Positions 49,426-57,434 of a DNA stretch of 64,000 bases are shown one piece after another. Position numbers and translations under genes: made by a program. Where the stretch lies: assembly GCF_000300515.1 (NCBI RefSeq), contig NZ_AMSI01000009.1, positions 1 to 64,000 on the forward strand, read 5' to 3'. Under the pieces are notes generated by a model. It was not told the origin of the DNA. It made no database searches and saw only the letters and a list, made by a program, of their open reading frames with translations. Origin of the DNA: Nitratireductor indicus C115 (lineage in GTDB: Bacteria; Pseudomonadota; Alphaproteobacteria; Rhizobiales; Rhizobiaceae). The number at the start of each line of letters is the position of its first letter. The first letter of the stretch is position 1.

Positions 49426-50197
49426 CTTGCCCACGTCGTCCTGCGACGCCTGTTTCACGTCGTTGCGCGACATGTTTTTCTCGCCGTTGCGCGACGACCA
49501 CCTCAGCCGGTGCAATGGCATCCGGTGTGCCGACGGTAATCCAGTCGCCGCCCATCTTCATGCCGAAGAGCCTGCCCTTGGAGGCGGCGGCATCGAAATA
49601 CGCATTCAGGGATTGCGGCCCGGACCCGGCGCCGGCAAAAATACGCGGGTCGAGAATGATCGCGCCAGCGTAGATAACTCCCGTGTCGCCCATTTTGGCG
49701 CGCGTCAGCCTTCCATCCGCATCCATGAGGAAGTCGACCGAGCCGGAATGGCCTGTCGCCTGTTCGAAATCCGCAACCATGAGAAGAATATCCATGGTCT
49801 CACCGTCCCAGGCAAGGGCGAGCCGCTCGAGATTGGGCGTTCCGCGATCGAGCCAGAACGTATCAGCGTTGACGATGAAGAACGGCGCTGCTCCCAGCTT
49901 CGGCAATGCCTTTATGACGCCACCCGCCGAATCCATCAGTCCGTCGCGCTCGTCGGAAATCACGATATGCGGCTTTTGCCGGCTTTTCAGATGTGCTTCC
50001 ATCTGGTCGGCAAGGTAATGCACGTTGACGATGGCGGTGCCGACGCCGGCCTTTTCGAGTGTGTCGAGCGCCCAGTCGATCAGCGTCCTGCCGGCGACCC
50101 GCACCAGCGGCTTTGGCAGCGTCTCGGTAATGGGGCGCATGCGCTTGCCCAGACCGGCTGCAAGCACCATCGCCTTTTGCGGCATGGAGGTGCTCAT
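49412..50197 (-). CDS. Nucleotidyltransferase, MurU-like (N-acetylmuramate-1-P uridylyltransferase)
   Basis: 261 aa. GT-A nucleotidyltransferase: MVLAAGLGKRMRPITETLPK with the nucleotide loop, NVHYLADQMEAHLKS, DSAGGVIKALPKLG, FFIVNADTFWLD and WITVGTPDAIAPA. Its partner, a TsaE-kinase fusion, overlaps by ATGA, matching the AmgK-MurU pair that recycles MurNAc to UDP-MurNAc and bypasses fosfomycin. The last 25 residues are encoded by degenerate 24-bp repeats (VAQRREK, VAQRRET, VAGRRG) that also overlap the addB start. GDP-mannose or UDP-glucose specificity cannot be excluded. Confidence 0.82.
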   Translation of the reverse strand: MSTSMPQKAMVLAAGLGKRMRPITETLPKPLVRVAGRTLIDWALDTLEKAGVGTAIVNVHYLADQMEAHLKSRQKPHIVISDERDGLMDSAGGVIKALPKLGAAPFFIVNADTFWLDRGTPNLERLALAWDGETMDILLMVADFEQATGHSGSVDFLMDADGRLTRAKMGDTGVIYAGAIILDPRIFAGAGSGPQSLNAYFDAAASKGRLFGMKMGGDWITVGTPDAIAPAEVVVAQRREKHVAQRRETGVAGRRGQDEAG

Positions 50198-51699
50198 GCT
50201 TCATCTTCCTTCAGGAAGCCGGCTTCTTCATAGAGCGCCTTCAGTTCGCCAAGCACGGGATGCCGCATGGCACGGCGCAGATAAGCGCGGATGCGCGGCA
50301 GATGGCGGATATAGAACGGCTTGTGATCGCGCTGTTCCAGCCGCACGAATGTGCCCAGAAGCTTGGAATTGCGTTGCGCGGCGCAAATGGCATAGGCCTC
50401 GTCGAAAGCCGCACGGTCGAATGCTCCTTGCGCGGCACGCGCTGCGCAATAGGCCTTGATAACCGCCTGCTCCAGTTCCTCGGGCATGGTGACACGCGCG
50501 TCGAGCGCCAGAGAGGCGACATCATACGCCGCCGGGCCACGCACGGCGTCCTGCAGGTCGATCAGGCCCAACCGGTCAAACCCCTCGCGCTCCTCGCGCC
50601 ATATGATGTTCGGCGAATGAAAATCGCGCAGAACCAGATTGTGCTCCGCCGTGTCCAGCCGATCGAACAAGGTCTCCCAGCAACCGACATAGGCTGCGCG
50701 CTCTTCAACACTTGCCGCGCGACCGCTCATGAACGGCATATACCAGTCCGTGAGCAGGCTGACTTCGATGCCCAACGCCTCGTGATCATAGGGTGGGAGA
50801 CGATGGGTCAGCCCTTCGGCGACCGGAAGCTCGGCAGGCCAGTCCAAACGATGAAGCTCGGCCAAAAGGCGAGCGGCCTCCACATATCGTTCAGCAACCG
50901 GGGCACCCTCATCCAGAAACGTCACATCGCCCAGATGCTCGGCAAGCAGCAATCCGTGCGGGAGGTCCTGTGCGTAGATATCGTAGGCAGCGAAACCACG
51001 CCCGCGAATAGCCTTCGCCATGGCGACCGATGCCGCCACCGACTGGCCGAGATGGGCGATGCGGCTATAGGGCCGGCCACAGGCGAGCAGGGGCTCGTCA
51101 CGGCGCTCGGGCGCATTCATCAGGATGCGGCGCTCGCCGAGACTGGTCGTGATGGTCTCATAGGCGCGCAGGGAGGCATCGCCCAGGAGAAAGGCGCGCC
51201 GTGCGTCGAGCTCTCCGGCGCGGTTCAGGAAATCACGGATCAGAAAGCTGCGCTCCAGCCGGACCATGGCTTCCTCCGGCCCGGTCACGACGACCAGCCG
51301 GCCTTCGCCCTGTTCATGCAATCCGATGCGGATCGCCCCGGACAGCATGTCGCCGGCGCGCTCGGGCCATTCCACCAGGGCGATACCGCCCGACGCAGCT
51401 TCCGCGAGACCCAGTTCCTCCAGTTCGTCGGGCGAACCCAGACGATAGAGGTCGAAATGATGCACCGGGATGCGGGCGTCATAGCTTTGCACGAGTGTAA
51501 AGGTCGGGCTCGGCACGTCGAGCTGCGGGTCGCCGGCCAAAGCCCGGATCACGGAGCGGGCGAGCGTCGTCTTGCCCGCCCCCAGATCGCCCTTCAACGC
51601 GACAATGTCACCGGCCTTCAGCGCCACGGCGATATCCTCGCCGAAAAGCACGGTTGCCTCCTCATCCGGCAGGAAGCGTTCCAGAACACGCACACCCAT
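50194..51699 (-). CDS. TsaE fused to aminoglycoside-phosphotransferase-like kinase (AmgK-like)
   Basis: 501 aa in two parts. Residues 1-150 are TsaE, the ATPase for tRNA t6A: VALKGDLGAGKTTLARSVIRAL (Walker A), SPTFTLVQSYD, VHHFDLYRL and LVEWPERA. Residues about 165-495 are a kinase of the choline/APH fold: LGDASLRAYETITT for ATP, NLVLRDFHSPNIIWREE as the catalytic HRD-like loop and LGLIDLQDAVRGPAAYDVAS as the metal-binding motif. The kinase resembles N-acetylmuramate kinase AmgK. It joins tRNA modification to a cell-wall-recycling gene; such fusion is seen in related Rhizobiales. Confidence 0.88.
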   Translation of the reverse strand: MGVRVLERFLPDEEATVLFGEDIAVALKAGDIVALKGDLGAGKTTLARSVIRALAGDPQLDVPSPTFTLVQSYDARIPVHHFDLYRLGSPDELEELGLAEAASGGIALVEWPERAGDMLSGAIRIGLHEQGEGRLVVVTGPEEAMVRLERSFLIRDFLNRAGELDARRAFLLGDASLRAYETITTSLGERRILMNAPERRDEPLLACGRPYSRIAHLGQSVAASVAMAKAIRGRGFAAYDIYAQDLPHGLLLAEHLGDVTFLDEGAPVAERYVEAARLLAELHRLDWPAELPVAEGLTHRLPPYDHEALGIEVSLLTDWYMPFMSGRAASVEERAAYVGCWETLFDRLDTAEHNLVLRDFHSPNIIWREEREGFDRLGLIDLQDAVRGPAAYDVASLALDARVTMPEELEQAVIKAYCAARAAQGAFDRAAFDEAYAICAAQRNSKLLGTFVRLEQRDHKPFYIRHLPRIRAYLRRAMRHPVLGELKALYEEAGFLKEDEA

Positions 51700-51708
51700 T
51701 GGGACGGG

Positions 51709-54231
51709 TTACTCCGCGGCAGCGCGCGCCTGTTTTGGCGCGGAGGGGAACCGGCATGTCACCGTGGTGCCGCGCCCTTCGCCCGTATCAATATGCACCG
51801 AGCCGCCATGCAGCTCGACAAAGCTCTTCACGATGGAAAGACCAAGACCTGCCCCACGGCGGCGACCGCCATTCACCCGCGGCTCGAAGCGCTTGAAGAT
51901 CGTTTCCAGAACATCCGGCGCCATGCCCGGTCCGTCGTCGTGAACGCGGAACTCGACTGCATCGTCCTGCCACCGGGCGGAAAGGCGGATCGTGCTGCCT
52001 TCCGGTGCATAGTTGGCGGCATTGGAAAGCAGGTTGAACAGCACCTGGCGCACGCGGTTCTCGTCGGCATGGAAGATCAGCGCGGTATCTTCCATCTCGA
52101 TATCGAGCGCGATCTCATGCTCGCGCAGGCGCTCGGCAACGAGGCTCGCCGCCGTTTCGACCGTTTCGCCGACACGCACTTCGCCGATTTCCAGCTCCAT
52201 GATGCCGGCATCGACCGTGGCGAGGTCGAGGATATCGTTCACCACCGTCAGGAGAACCGAAGACGACGAGCCGATATGTTCGACATATTCGCTCTGGCGC
52301 TGGGTGAGGGGACCCGTTTCCGGCAATCCGAGAAGCTCGGTGAAGCCGATGATATTGGTCAGGGGCGAGCGCAGTTCATAGGAAACATGCTGGACGAAAT
52401 CGTTCTTCAGCTTGTCTGCCTTCTGGAGCGCGTCATTTTTTTCCTTCAGCGCGCGTTCCACGTTCACGCTGTCGGTCATGTCCACGAAGGTGATCATCAC
52501 CTGTCCGTTGGGCAGATGAATGGTGGCATGGCTCAACACCGTGCCATTGATAAGCTCGGCCTGGCCATGCTCATTGCGACGCTCATCGTCGAAACCGGTC
52601 ACGGAGGCGACGAAGCTGCTCCAGGGATTGTCGCGGACAAGCGTTTCGCAGACCGTGCGGATATCGGCGATATGCGCTCCGGGGGTAACCAGCAGATCCG
52701 GCAGGTTCCAGAGTTTCTGGAAGGCAGGGTTGGAAAGCTTCAGCCGCCCGTCGGAGCCGAACACAGCAACGCCTTCGGCCAGATTGTCGAGTGTCTCGCC
52801 CTGCACGCGCATGGCCGCATTGTATCGGCTTTCGAGATCGAATTTCTCGGTCAGGTTCTCGAAAACCCAGGTCACGCCGCCTTTCGGCTGCGGATTGGCG
52901 ATGACACGGATCGTGCGCCCATCGGGCAGGTGCCACCAATGCTCCTGCGGCTTCACACTGCGATATGCGGAGAGGAGCCCTTCCTTCCAGCGGCGCCATT
53001 CAGGCTGTTCGGCAAGCGTTCCGTCGCTGCGCAGCCGATCGAGCACAAGAGCGTTTTCCGGCGCGCTTTCCAGGAAGGGCGTATCGAGGTTCCAAAGCTT
53101 CTGGAAAGACTGGTTGAAGAAACGCAGCTTCTGGTTTTCGTCGAAGATCGCCACAGCCGTTGTCAGCTGGTCCAGCGTGTCGGAGTGGCTGCGCACCGTA
53201 CTTTCATATTCGCGGCGGATAGTCTCCATCTCGCTGATGTCGGAGGCGATACCCGCGGAGCCGCTGGCCCCCGCAAAATCGGTTACATTGAAAACCCGCC
53301 GCTCGCCGCGAACGACGGCTGTAACGGATTGACGGAAGACATCGCCTGAATCGCGATGGCGATTGGCGATCTCCTCACGCGCGGCGGCGGGCAGGAATTC
53401 CATGCCCTCGCGCCGCACCGTTTCAATGTCGGAACCGTCCACCGCACCGACGAATGCCCGGTTGGCCCAGCTCAGGCGGCCCGCCCTGTCGCGCAGCCAG
53501 AAAGGCATGTCCAGCGTATCGAGGAGACCGCGAAGGCTGTCGCGCTCAGCCTGGAAATCCTGCTGCTCCACCTTCAGCTGCGCGCGCTCCTGCTGGGCGG
53601 CGGAAAGGGAGATGAAGCGCACTGCCGTATATTGCGCCGCTTTGCGGCCTTGCGCTTCGAGAAGCGTGCCGGAGCGTGTCTCGACCGGGAAATCGAAAGT
53701 CTCACCCGTCTTGCGCAGGGCTTCCACGGCGCGGTCCATGGTGGAGGCGGAACGGGGCGTCATCCAGCGGCCAAACGCCAGGAAGGCGGAACGTTCTTCC
53801 GGGGCACCGCTACCGACAGGCAGATCGCCCACGATGCTCGGACTTTCCTCGCCCCCGCTCCAGACAACGGTGCGCTGGTCCTTCAGATTCAGGAGCGCCT
53901 CCGAGCGACCAAGCGCGCTGCTCAGCTCGGCCAGCCGCGCCCGCAATTCAAGATTTTCGGCGGCAATCCGCGCACGCTGGCGGATGAGCCAGATCGCCGA
54001 AACGAAAGCTGCGCCAAGAACGCCGGCAAAGATGGAAAACTGGAGCACGTCGAGCGTGCTGACGGGTTGCGAACCGACCATCGGGGCAGCCGACTGCGCT
54101 GCCGCGGCGACAGGTGTCACCGCAGTTGTCGCCAGCGCCCAAAGCCACGTCGTCCCTCGTATGACGCCTGCTCCGCGCTGTCGGCCACATGGGCCTCTAG
54201 ATCCGCTGTTCAGCGGGTCTAGCCCCGGCAT
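51709..54231 (-). CDS. divL: DivL-type PAS sensor kinase with Tyr in the H-box
   Basis: 840 aa from ATG 54231 (AAGGA 7 nt upstream). Signal-like segment 27-48 and membrane segment about 60-85, then a coiled coil, several PAS domains (about 230-330, 350-460, 475-585) and a kinase core. At the phospho-acceptor site the sequence is HVSYELRSPLTNIIG, so Tyr (Y618 by this start) replaces the usual His. This is the hallmark of DivL, which in Caulobacter works with DivK and CckA to control CtrA. ATP-binding motifs are intact: NLLSNAANYAPEG, DDGPGMAPDVLETIF, GAGLGLSIVKSFVE. Gene lies beside tsaE. Confidence 0.88.
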   Translation of the reverse strand: MPGLDPLNSGSRGPCGRQRGAGVIRGTTWLWALATTAVTPVAAAAQSAAPMVGSQPVSTLDVLQFSIFAGVLGAAFVSAIWLIRQRARIAAENLELRARLAELSSALGRSEALLNLKDQRTVVWSGGEESPSIVGDLPVGSGAPEERSAFLAFGRWMTPRSASTMDRAVEALRKTGETFDFPVETRSGTLLEAQGRKAAQYTAVRFISLSAAQQERAQLKVEQQDFQAERDSLRGLLDTLDMPFWLRDRAGRLSWANRAFVGAVDGSDIETVRREGMEFLPAAAREEIANRHRDSGDVFRQSVTAVVRGERRVFNVTDFAGASGSAGIASDISEMETIRREYESTVRSHSDTLDQLTTAVAIFDENQKLRFFNQSFQKLWNLDTPFLESAPENALVLDRLRSDGTLAEQPEWRRWKEGLLSAYRSVKPQEHWWHLPDGRTIRVIANPQPKGGVTWVFENLTEKFDLESRYNAAMRVQGETLDNLAEGVAVFGSDGRLKLSNPAFQKLWNLPDLLVTPGAHIADIRTVCETLVRDNPWSSFVASVTGFDDERRNEHGQAELINGTVLSHATIHLPNGQVMITFVDMTDSVNVERALKEKNDALQKADKLKNDFVQHVSYELRSPLTNIIGFTELLGLPETGPLTQRQSEYVEHIGSSSSVLLTVVNDILDLATVDAGIMELEIGEVRVGETVETAASLVAERLREHEIALDIEMEDTALIFHADENRVRQVLFNLLSNAANYAPEGSTIRLSARWQDDAVEFRVHDDGPGMAPDVLETIFKRFEPRVNGGRRRGAGLGLSIVKSFVELHGGSVHIDTGEGRGTTVTCRFPSAPKQARAAAE

Positions 54232-54369
54232 GTCCTGTTCCTTCTCCGCCGCATGATTTCTCAAGACCGCCCCTTTGAATCGCCAGGCTCGCAGCCCGCA
54301 GGGTCAGCGCCTTGCGAATCACTGCAATGTACCGCGTGTCCGAATCGTCGTGAAGAAGGACGCGCGACA

Positions 54370-54403
54370 AAAATAAAGCCGGACCAAAAGTCAATGGTCC
54401 GGC
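54370..54403 (-). terminator. Rho-independent terminator after ahcY
   Basis: Arms GCCGGACCA (54378-54386) and TGGTCCGGC (54395-54403), 8-nt loop; on the minus strand the stem is followed by TTTATTTTT. It is 31 bp after the ahcY stop. Confidence 0.88.
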
Positions 54404-54433
54404 CTCAATATATTGTGTCTTGGTTAATAAATT

Positions 54434-55834
54434 CTAATACCGGTAGTGTTCCGGTTTAAACGGACCTTGCGGCGTGACGCCGATATAGGAAGCCTGTTCA
54501 TCCGAAAGCGCGGTGAGCTTCGCACCAAGCTTGTCGAGATGCAGCCGCGCGACCTTTTCATCGAGGTGTTTCGGCAGGACATAGACTTCGTTGTCATACT
54601 TCTCGCCGCGCACGAAAAGCTCGATCTGCGCCAGCACCTGGTTGGTGAAGGAAGCCGACATGACGAAGCTCGGGTGACCCGTCGCGTTGCCAAGGTTGAG
54701 AAGACGGCCTTCGGACAGAAGAATCATTCTCTTCTCATCCGCAAAGGTGATCATGTCCACCTGCGGCTTGATGTTGGTCCATTTGAGATTGCGCAGCGAT
54801 GCCACCTGAATCTCATTGTCGAAGTGACCGATATTGCCGACGATCACCATGTCCTTCATCTTGCGCATGTGATCAAGGGTGATGACGTCCTTGTTGCCGG
54901 TCGTCGTGATGACGATGTCGGCGGTCGGCGCGGCATCGTCCAGCGTGACGACCTCGAACCCGTCCATCGCCGCCTGCAGGGCACAGATCGGATCCACCTC
55001 AGTAACTTTCACACGCGCACCGGCGCCGGCCAGCGACTGGGCCGAACCCTTGCCGACATCGCCGTAGCCGCAGACCACGGCGACCTTGCCGGCCATCATC
55101 ACGTCCGTGGCGCGGCGGATGCCGTCGACCAGCGATTCCTTGCAACCATATTTGTTGTCGAATTTCGACTTGGTGACGGAATCATTGACGTTGATCGCAG
55201 GGAAGGGGAGCAGGCCCTTCTTCTGAAGCTGGTAAAGCCGGTTCACACCTGTCGTCGTTTCCTCGGTCACGCCGCGGATCGCCTCACGCTGGCGCGTGAA
55301 AAAGCCCGGTGTCGCCGCCATGCGCTTCTTGATCTGGGCGAAAAGAATTTCCTCTTCCTCGCTGCCAGGGTTCGAAAGCACGTCCTCACCCGCTTCGGCG
55401 CGCGCACCGATCAGAATATACATGGTGGCGTCGCCGCCATCGTCGAGGATCATGTTGGAGGGCTCGCCATCAGCCCATTGGAAAATCTGGTCGGTGTAGG
55501 TCCAGTACTCTTCTAGCGTCTCGCCCTTTACGGCGAAGACCGGGGTGCCCGTCGCAGCGATGGCGGACGCGGCGTGATCCTGGGTGGAGAAGATATTGCA
55601 AGAGGCCCAGCGCACATCGGCGCCCAACGCTTTCAGCGTCTCGATCAGGACCGCAGTCTGGATCGTCATGTGCAGCGAGCCGGAGATACGAGCGCCTTTC
55701 AGCGGCTTTTCCCTGCCGAACTCCTCGCGGCAGGCCATCAGGCCCGGCATCTCGGTTTCGGCAATGTCGATTTCCTTGCGACCCCAGTCAGCCAGCTTGA
55801 TGTCGGCGACCACGTAATCCTTGTCAGCGCTCAT
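54434..55834 (-). CDS. ahcY: Adenosylhomocysteinase
   Basis: 466 aa, NAD-dependent, cleaves S-adenosylhomocysteine to homocysteine and adenosine. [20 protein letters not shown] start block, [39 protein letters not shown] with catalytic Lys and Asp, [20 protein letters not shown] for NAD, and C-terminal PEHYRY. Has the roughly 40-residue insert typical of the proteobacterial enzyme. Upstream: a palindrome and hairpin in the 143-bp gap to HPr. Confidence 0.98.
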   Translation of the reverse strand: MSADKDYVVADIKLADWGRKEIDIAETEMPGLMACREEFGREKPLKGARISGSLHMTIQTAVLIETLKALGADVRWASCNIFSTQDHAASAIAATGTPVFAVKGETLEEYWTYTDQIFQWADGEPSNMILDDGGDATMYILIGARAEAGEDVLSNPGSEEEEILFAQIKKRMAATPGFFTRQREAIRGVTEETTTGVNRLYQLQKKGLLPFPAINVNDSVTKSKFDNKYGCKESLVDGIRRATDVMMAGKVAVVCGYGDVGKGSAQSLAGAGARVKVTEVDPICALQAAMDGFEVVTLDDAAPTADIVITTTGNKDVITLDHMRKMKDMVIVGNIGHFDNEIQVASLRNLKWTNIKPQVDMITFADEKRMILLSEGRLLNLGNATGHPSFVMSASFTNQVLAQIELFVRGEKYDNEVYVLPKHLDEKVARLHLDKLGAKLTALSDEQASYIGVTPQGPFKPEHYRY

Positions 55835-55935
55835 GGGCGTAAACTCCGATTTTCCTGAAATCCGGCAGGACCGGCCGAAAGCCGGTCAGCACAATGCGCT
55901 CTGCCTACCAGATCGCAGAGCAGCCCACAATGCAT

Positions 55936-55951
55936 ATAAAGAAATCTTTAT
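55936..55951. promoter_or_regulatory. ATAAAGA-AA-TCTTTAT palindrome upstream of ahcY
   Basis: A 16-bp palindrome with 7-bp arms about 100 bp before the ahcY start; a GC-rich hairpin GACCGGC..GCCGGTC lies between it and the gene. From memory, AT-rich palindromes of this kind have been proposed as sites for ArsR-family SAH/SAM-responsive regulators before ahcY and met genes in alphaproteobacteria. I do not see a SAM or SAH riboswitch fold. Confidence 0.45.
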
Positions 55952-55977
55952 TCGTGCATGTCCGAGAGGAAGTTCTC

Positions 55978-56298
55978 TCAGCATTCCTCGCCGAAGCGCG
56001 CGGCGATCAATTCCTCAAGGGCGGCGAGCACCGCTTCCGCCTGGGGCCCGCTTGCATGAACGCGGATGGAACATCCGGGGCTCGCTGCAAGCATCATCAG
56101 GCCCATGATCGAAGTGCCGCCAACAGAGATACCGTCCTTCTCGACTTCCACCTCGGCCTCGTGCGCCTCAACCGTCTGGACGAACTTCGCCGAAGCACGG
56201 GCATGAAGGCCGCGCTGATTGACGATCAGAAAATCGCGGCTGAAGACCACCGCCGAGGCGCTTCTTAATTCGGTCTTCTGCGCGGAAATCTCATTCAT
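55978..56298 (-). CDS. ptsH: HPr phosphocarrier protein (regulatory PTS)
   Basis: 106 aa. Phospho-His in NQRGLHARASAKFV (H32) and the HprK-target Ser in GGTSIMGLMMLAAS (S63). The N-terminus is longer than E. coli HPr (about 15 extra residues). It overlaps the IIA gene by ATGA. With no sugar permease nearby, this is the incomplete PTS of alphaproteobacteria that signals carbon and nitrogen state. Confidence 0.94.
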   Translation of the reverse strand: MNEISAQKTELRSASAVVFSRDFLIVNQRGLHARASAKFVQTVEAHEAEVEVEKDGISVGGTSIMGLMMLAASPGCSIRVHASGPQAEAVLAALEELIAARFGEEC

Positions 56299-56702
56299 TT
56301 GGCGGACAGGACCTGACTTGCGACATTGATGTATTTACGGCCGGCGTCCTGTGCATCCTTCAATGCCTGCTCCATGTCGTCGCTGGCACGTGCAGAGGAA
56401 AGCTTGATCAGCATCGGCAGATTCATGCCGGCAATAACTTCGATGCGCCCCGCATCCATGACGGAGATGGCCAGATTGGACGGCGTGCCACCAAACATGT
56501 CGGTGAGAATGATAACGCCAGAACCTGTATCGGCACGCGCAACGGCATCGACGATATCGCGCCGGCGCTGCTCCATATCGTCTTCCGCGCCGATCGAGAC
56601 CGTTTCCATGTTCTCCTGATGGCCAACAACGTGTTCGACCGCATGTCGGAATTCTTCGGCCAGCTGACCATGCGTGACGAGAACGAGCCCGATCATCGGC
56701 AC
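56295..56702 (-). CDS. PTS mannose-family IIA component
   Basis: 135 aa. Phospho-His in VLVTHGQLAEEFRHA (about H11); IILTDMFGGTPSNLAISV is the family signature. No IIB/IIC/IID partner is present, so it is probably a regulatory acceptor of phosphate from HPr. ATG 56696 (MIGLVLVTHG) is a slightly shorter alternative start. Confidence 0.92.
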   Translation of the reverse strand: MPMIGLVLVTHGQLAEEFRHAVEHVVGHQENMETVSIGAEDDMEQRRRDIVDAVARADTGSGVIILTDMFGGTPSNLAISVMDAGRIEVIAGMNLPMLIKLSSARASDDMEQALKDAQDAGRKYINVASQVLSAK

Positions 56703-56971
56703 ATCATCCAGCCGATGAACCTGGTTTCGACAACTGCGCTCGAGGCTGTCACAATTTCACTCCATCCGATTGGCTCGCGTGCGGGCCGATTATCAGGTCA
56801 TTTATTGTCCAGGCCCGGCTTTGCAAGCGTCTCCGCACGATACGCCATCGACCCGAATTGGTTCTTCGGGCCGAAAAGCCTTGCCCATGACTGCCTCACG
56901 ACAAGAGCGCTATCTTGTCAACGCCCGAGCCGTTGACAAGTCCAAACTGCGGCGATTCGCCTAAAATGTGT

Positions 56972-57430
56972 TCAGTGAGAGGCTTCTTCCGCACGAAAAG
57001 GCGGCAAATGAAGCCGGGCCGCCACTGCATGAACGGCATGACGCGCCTGACGCCGCGGAAGAGAAACCAGGGGCAGCGTCACCCCTTCGACTGCAGCCAT
57101 GGCATCTTCGGCGACACGTGGCGCTTCGTTTTCCGGTACCAGCCGAATCACCAGATCGATGAGGGTGGCCGGCAGGAACGGGATTGGTGCAGGGCCATGG
57201 CCGCGCGCTTCCACAAGGCCGGCGATGGGGCGCGGAGCATGGGCAATCAAACGATCGTTGAGCACGGCGAGCATGACCTGATCATCCGACACAAGCCGCG
57301 CAAAGATGCCGCGGGCATTGGCGGCGGCGATCAACTCGAGGGCCAGCATGGTCTTTCCGCTGCCCGAGGGGCCCTCGATCAGAAGGCCGCGATCCCCCAC
57401 CACGAGAGCGGTTGCGTGGCGGTTCCGCAT
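56972..57430 (-). CDS. hprK: HPr kinase/phosphorylase, short alphaproteobacterial form
   Basis: 152 aa, against about 310 in Firmicutes: only the catalytic C-domain is kept. Walker A LIEGPSGSGKTMLALELI (about 17-34), LVSDDQVMLAV with the catalytic Asp, and EARGHGPAPIPFLP corresponding to the HprK signature loop. It phosphorylates the HPr Ser using ATP. It sits 4 bp from chvG, and 269 bp separate it from the IIA gene. Confidence 0.92.
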   Translation of the reverse strand: MRNRHATALVVGDRGLLIEGPSGSGKTMLALELIAAANARGIFARLVSDDQVMLAVLNDRLIAHAPRPIAGLVEARGHGPAPIPFLPATLIDLVIRLVPENEAPRVAEDAMAAVEGVTLPLVSLPRRQARHAVHAVAARLHLPPFRAEEASH

Positions 57431-57434
57431 TGGT

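Noticed and set aside
50260-53349. Very long plus-strand open frame (about 1030 codons) opposite tsaE-kinase and divL
   Set aside because: It is the mirror of GC-rich codon use in two well-supported genes; no SD, no domain, composition Arg/His-rich.
55835-55977. SAM-II or SAH riboswitch before ahcY
   Set aside because: I could not match the conserved core of either class; only a simple stem and a DNA palindrome are visible.
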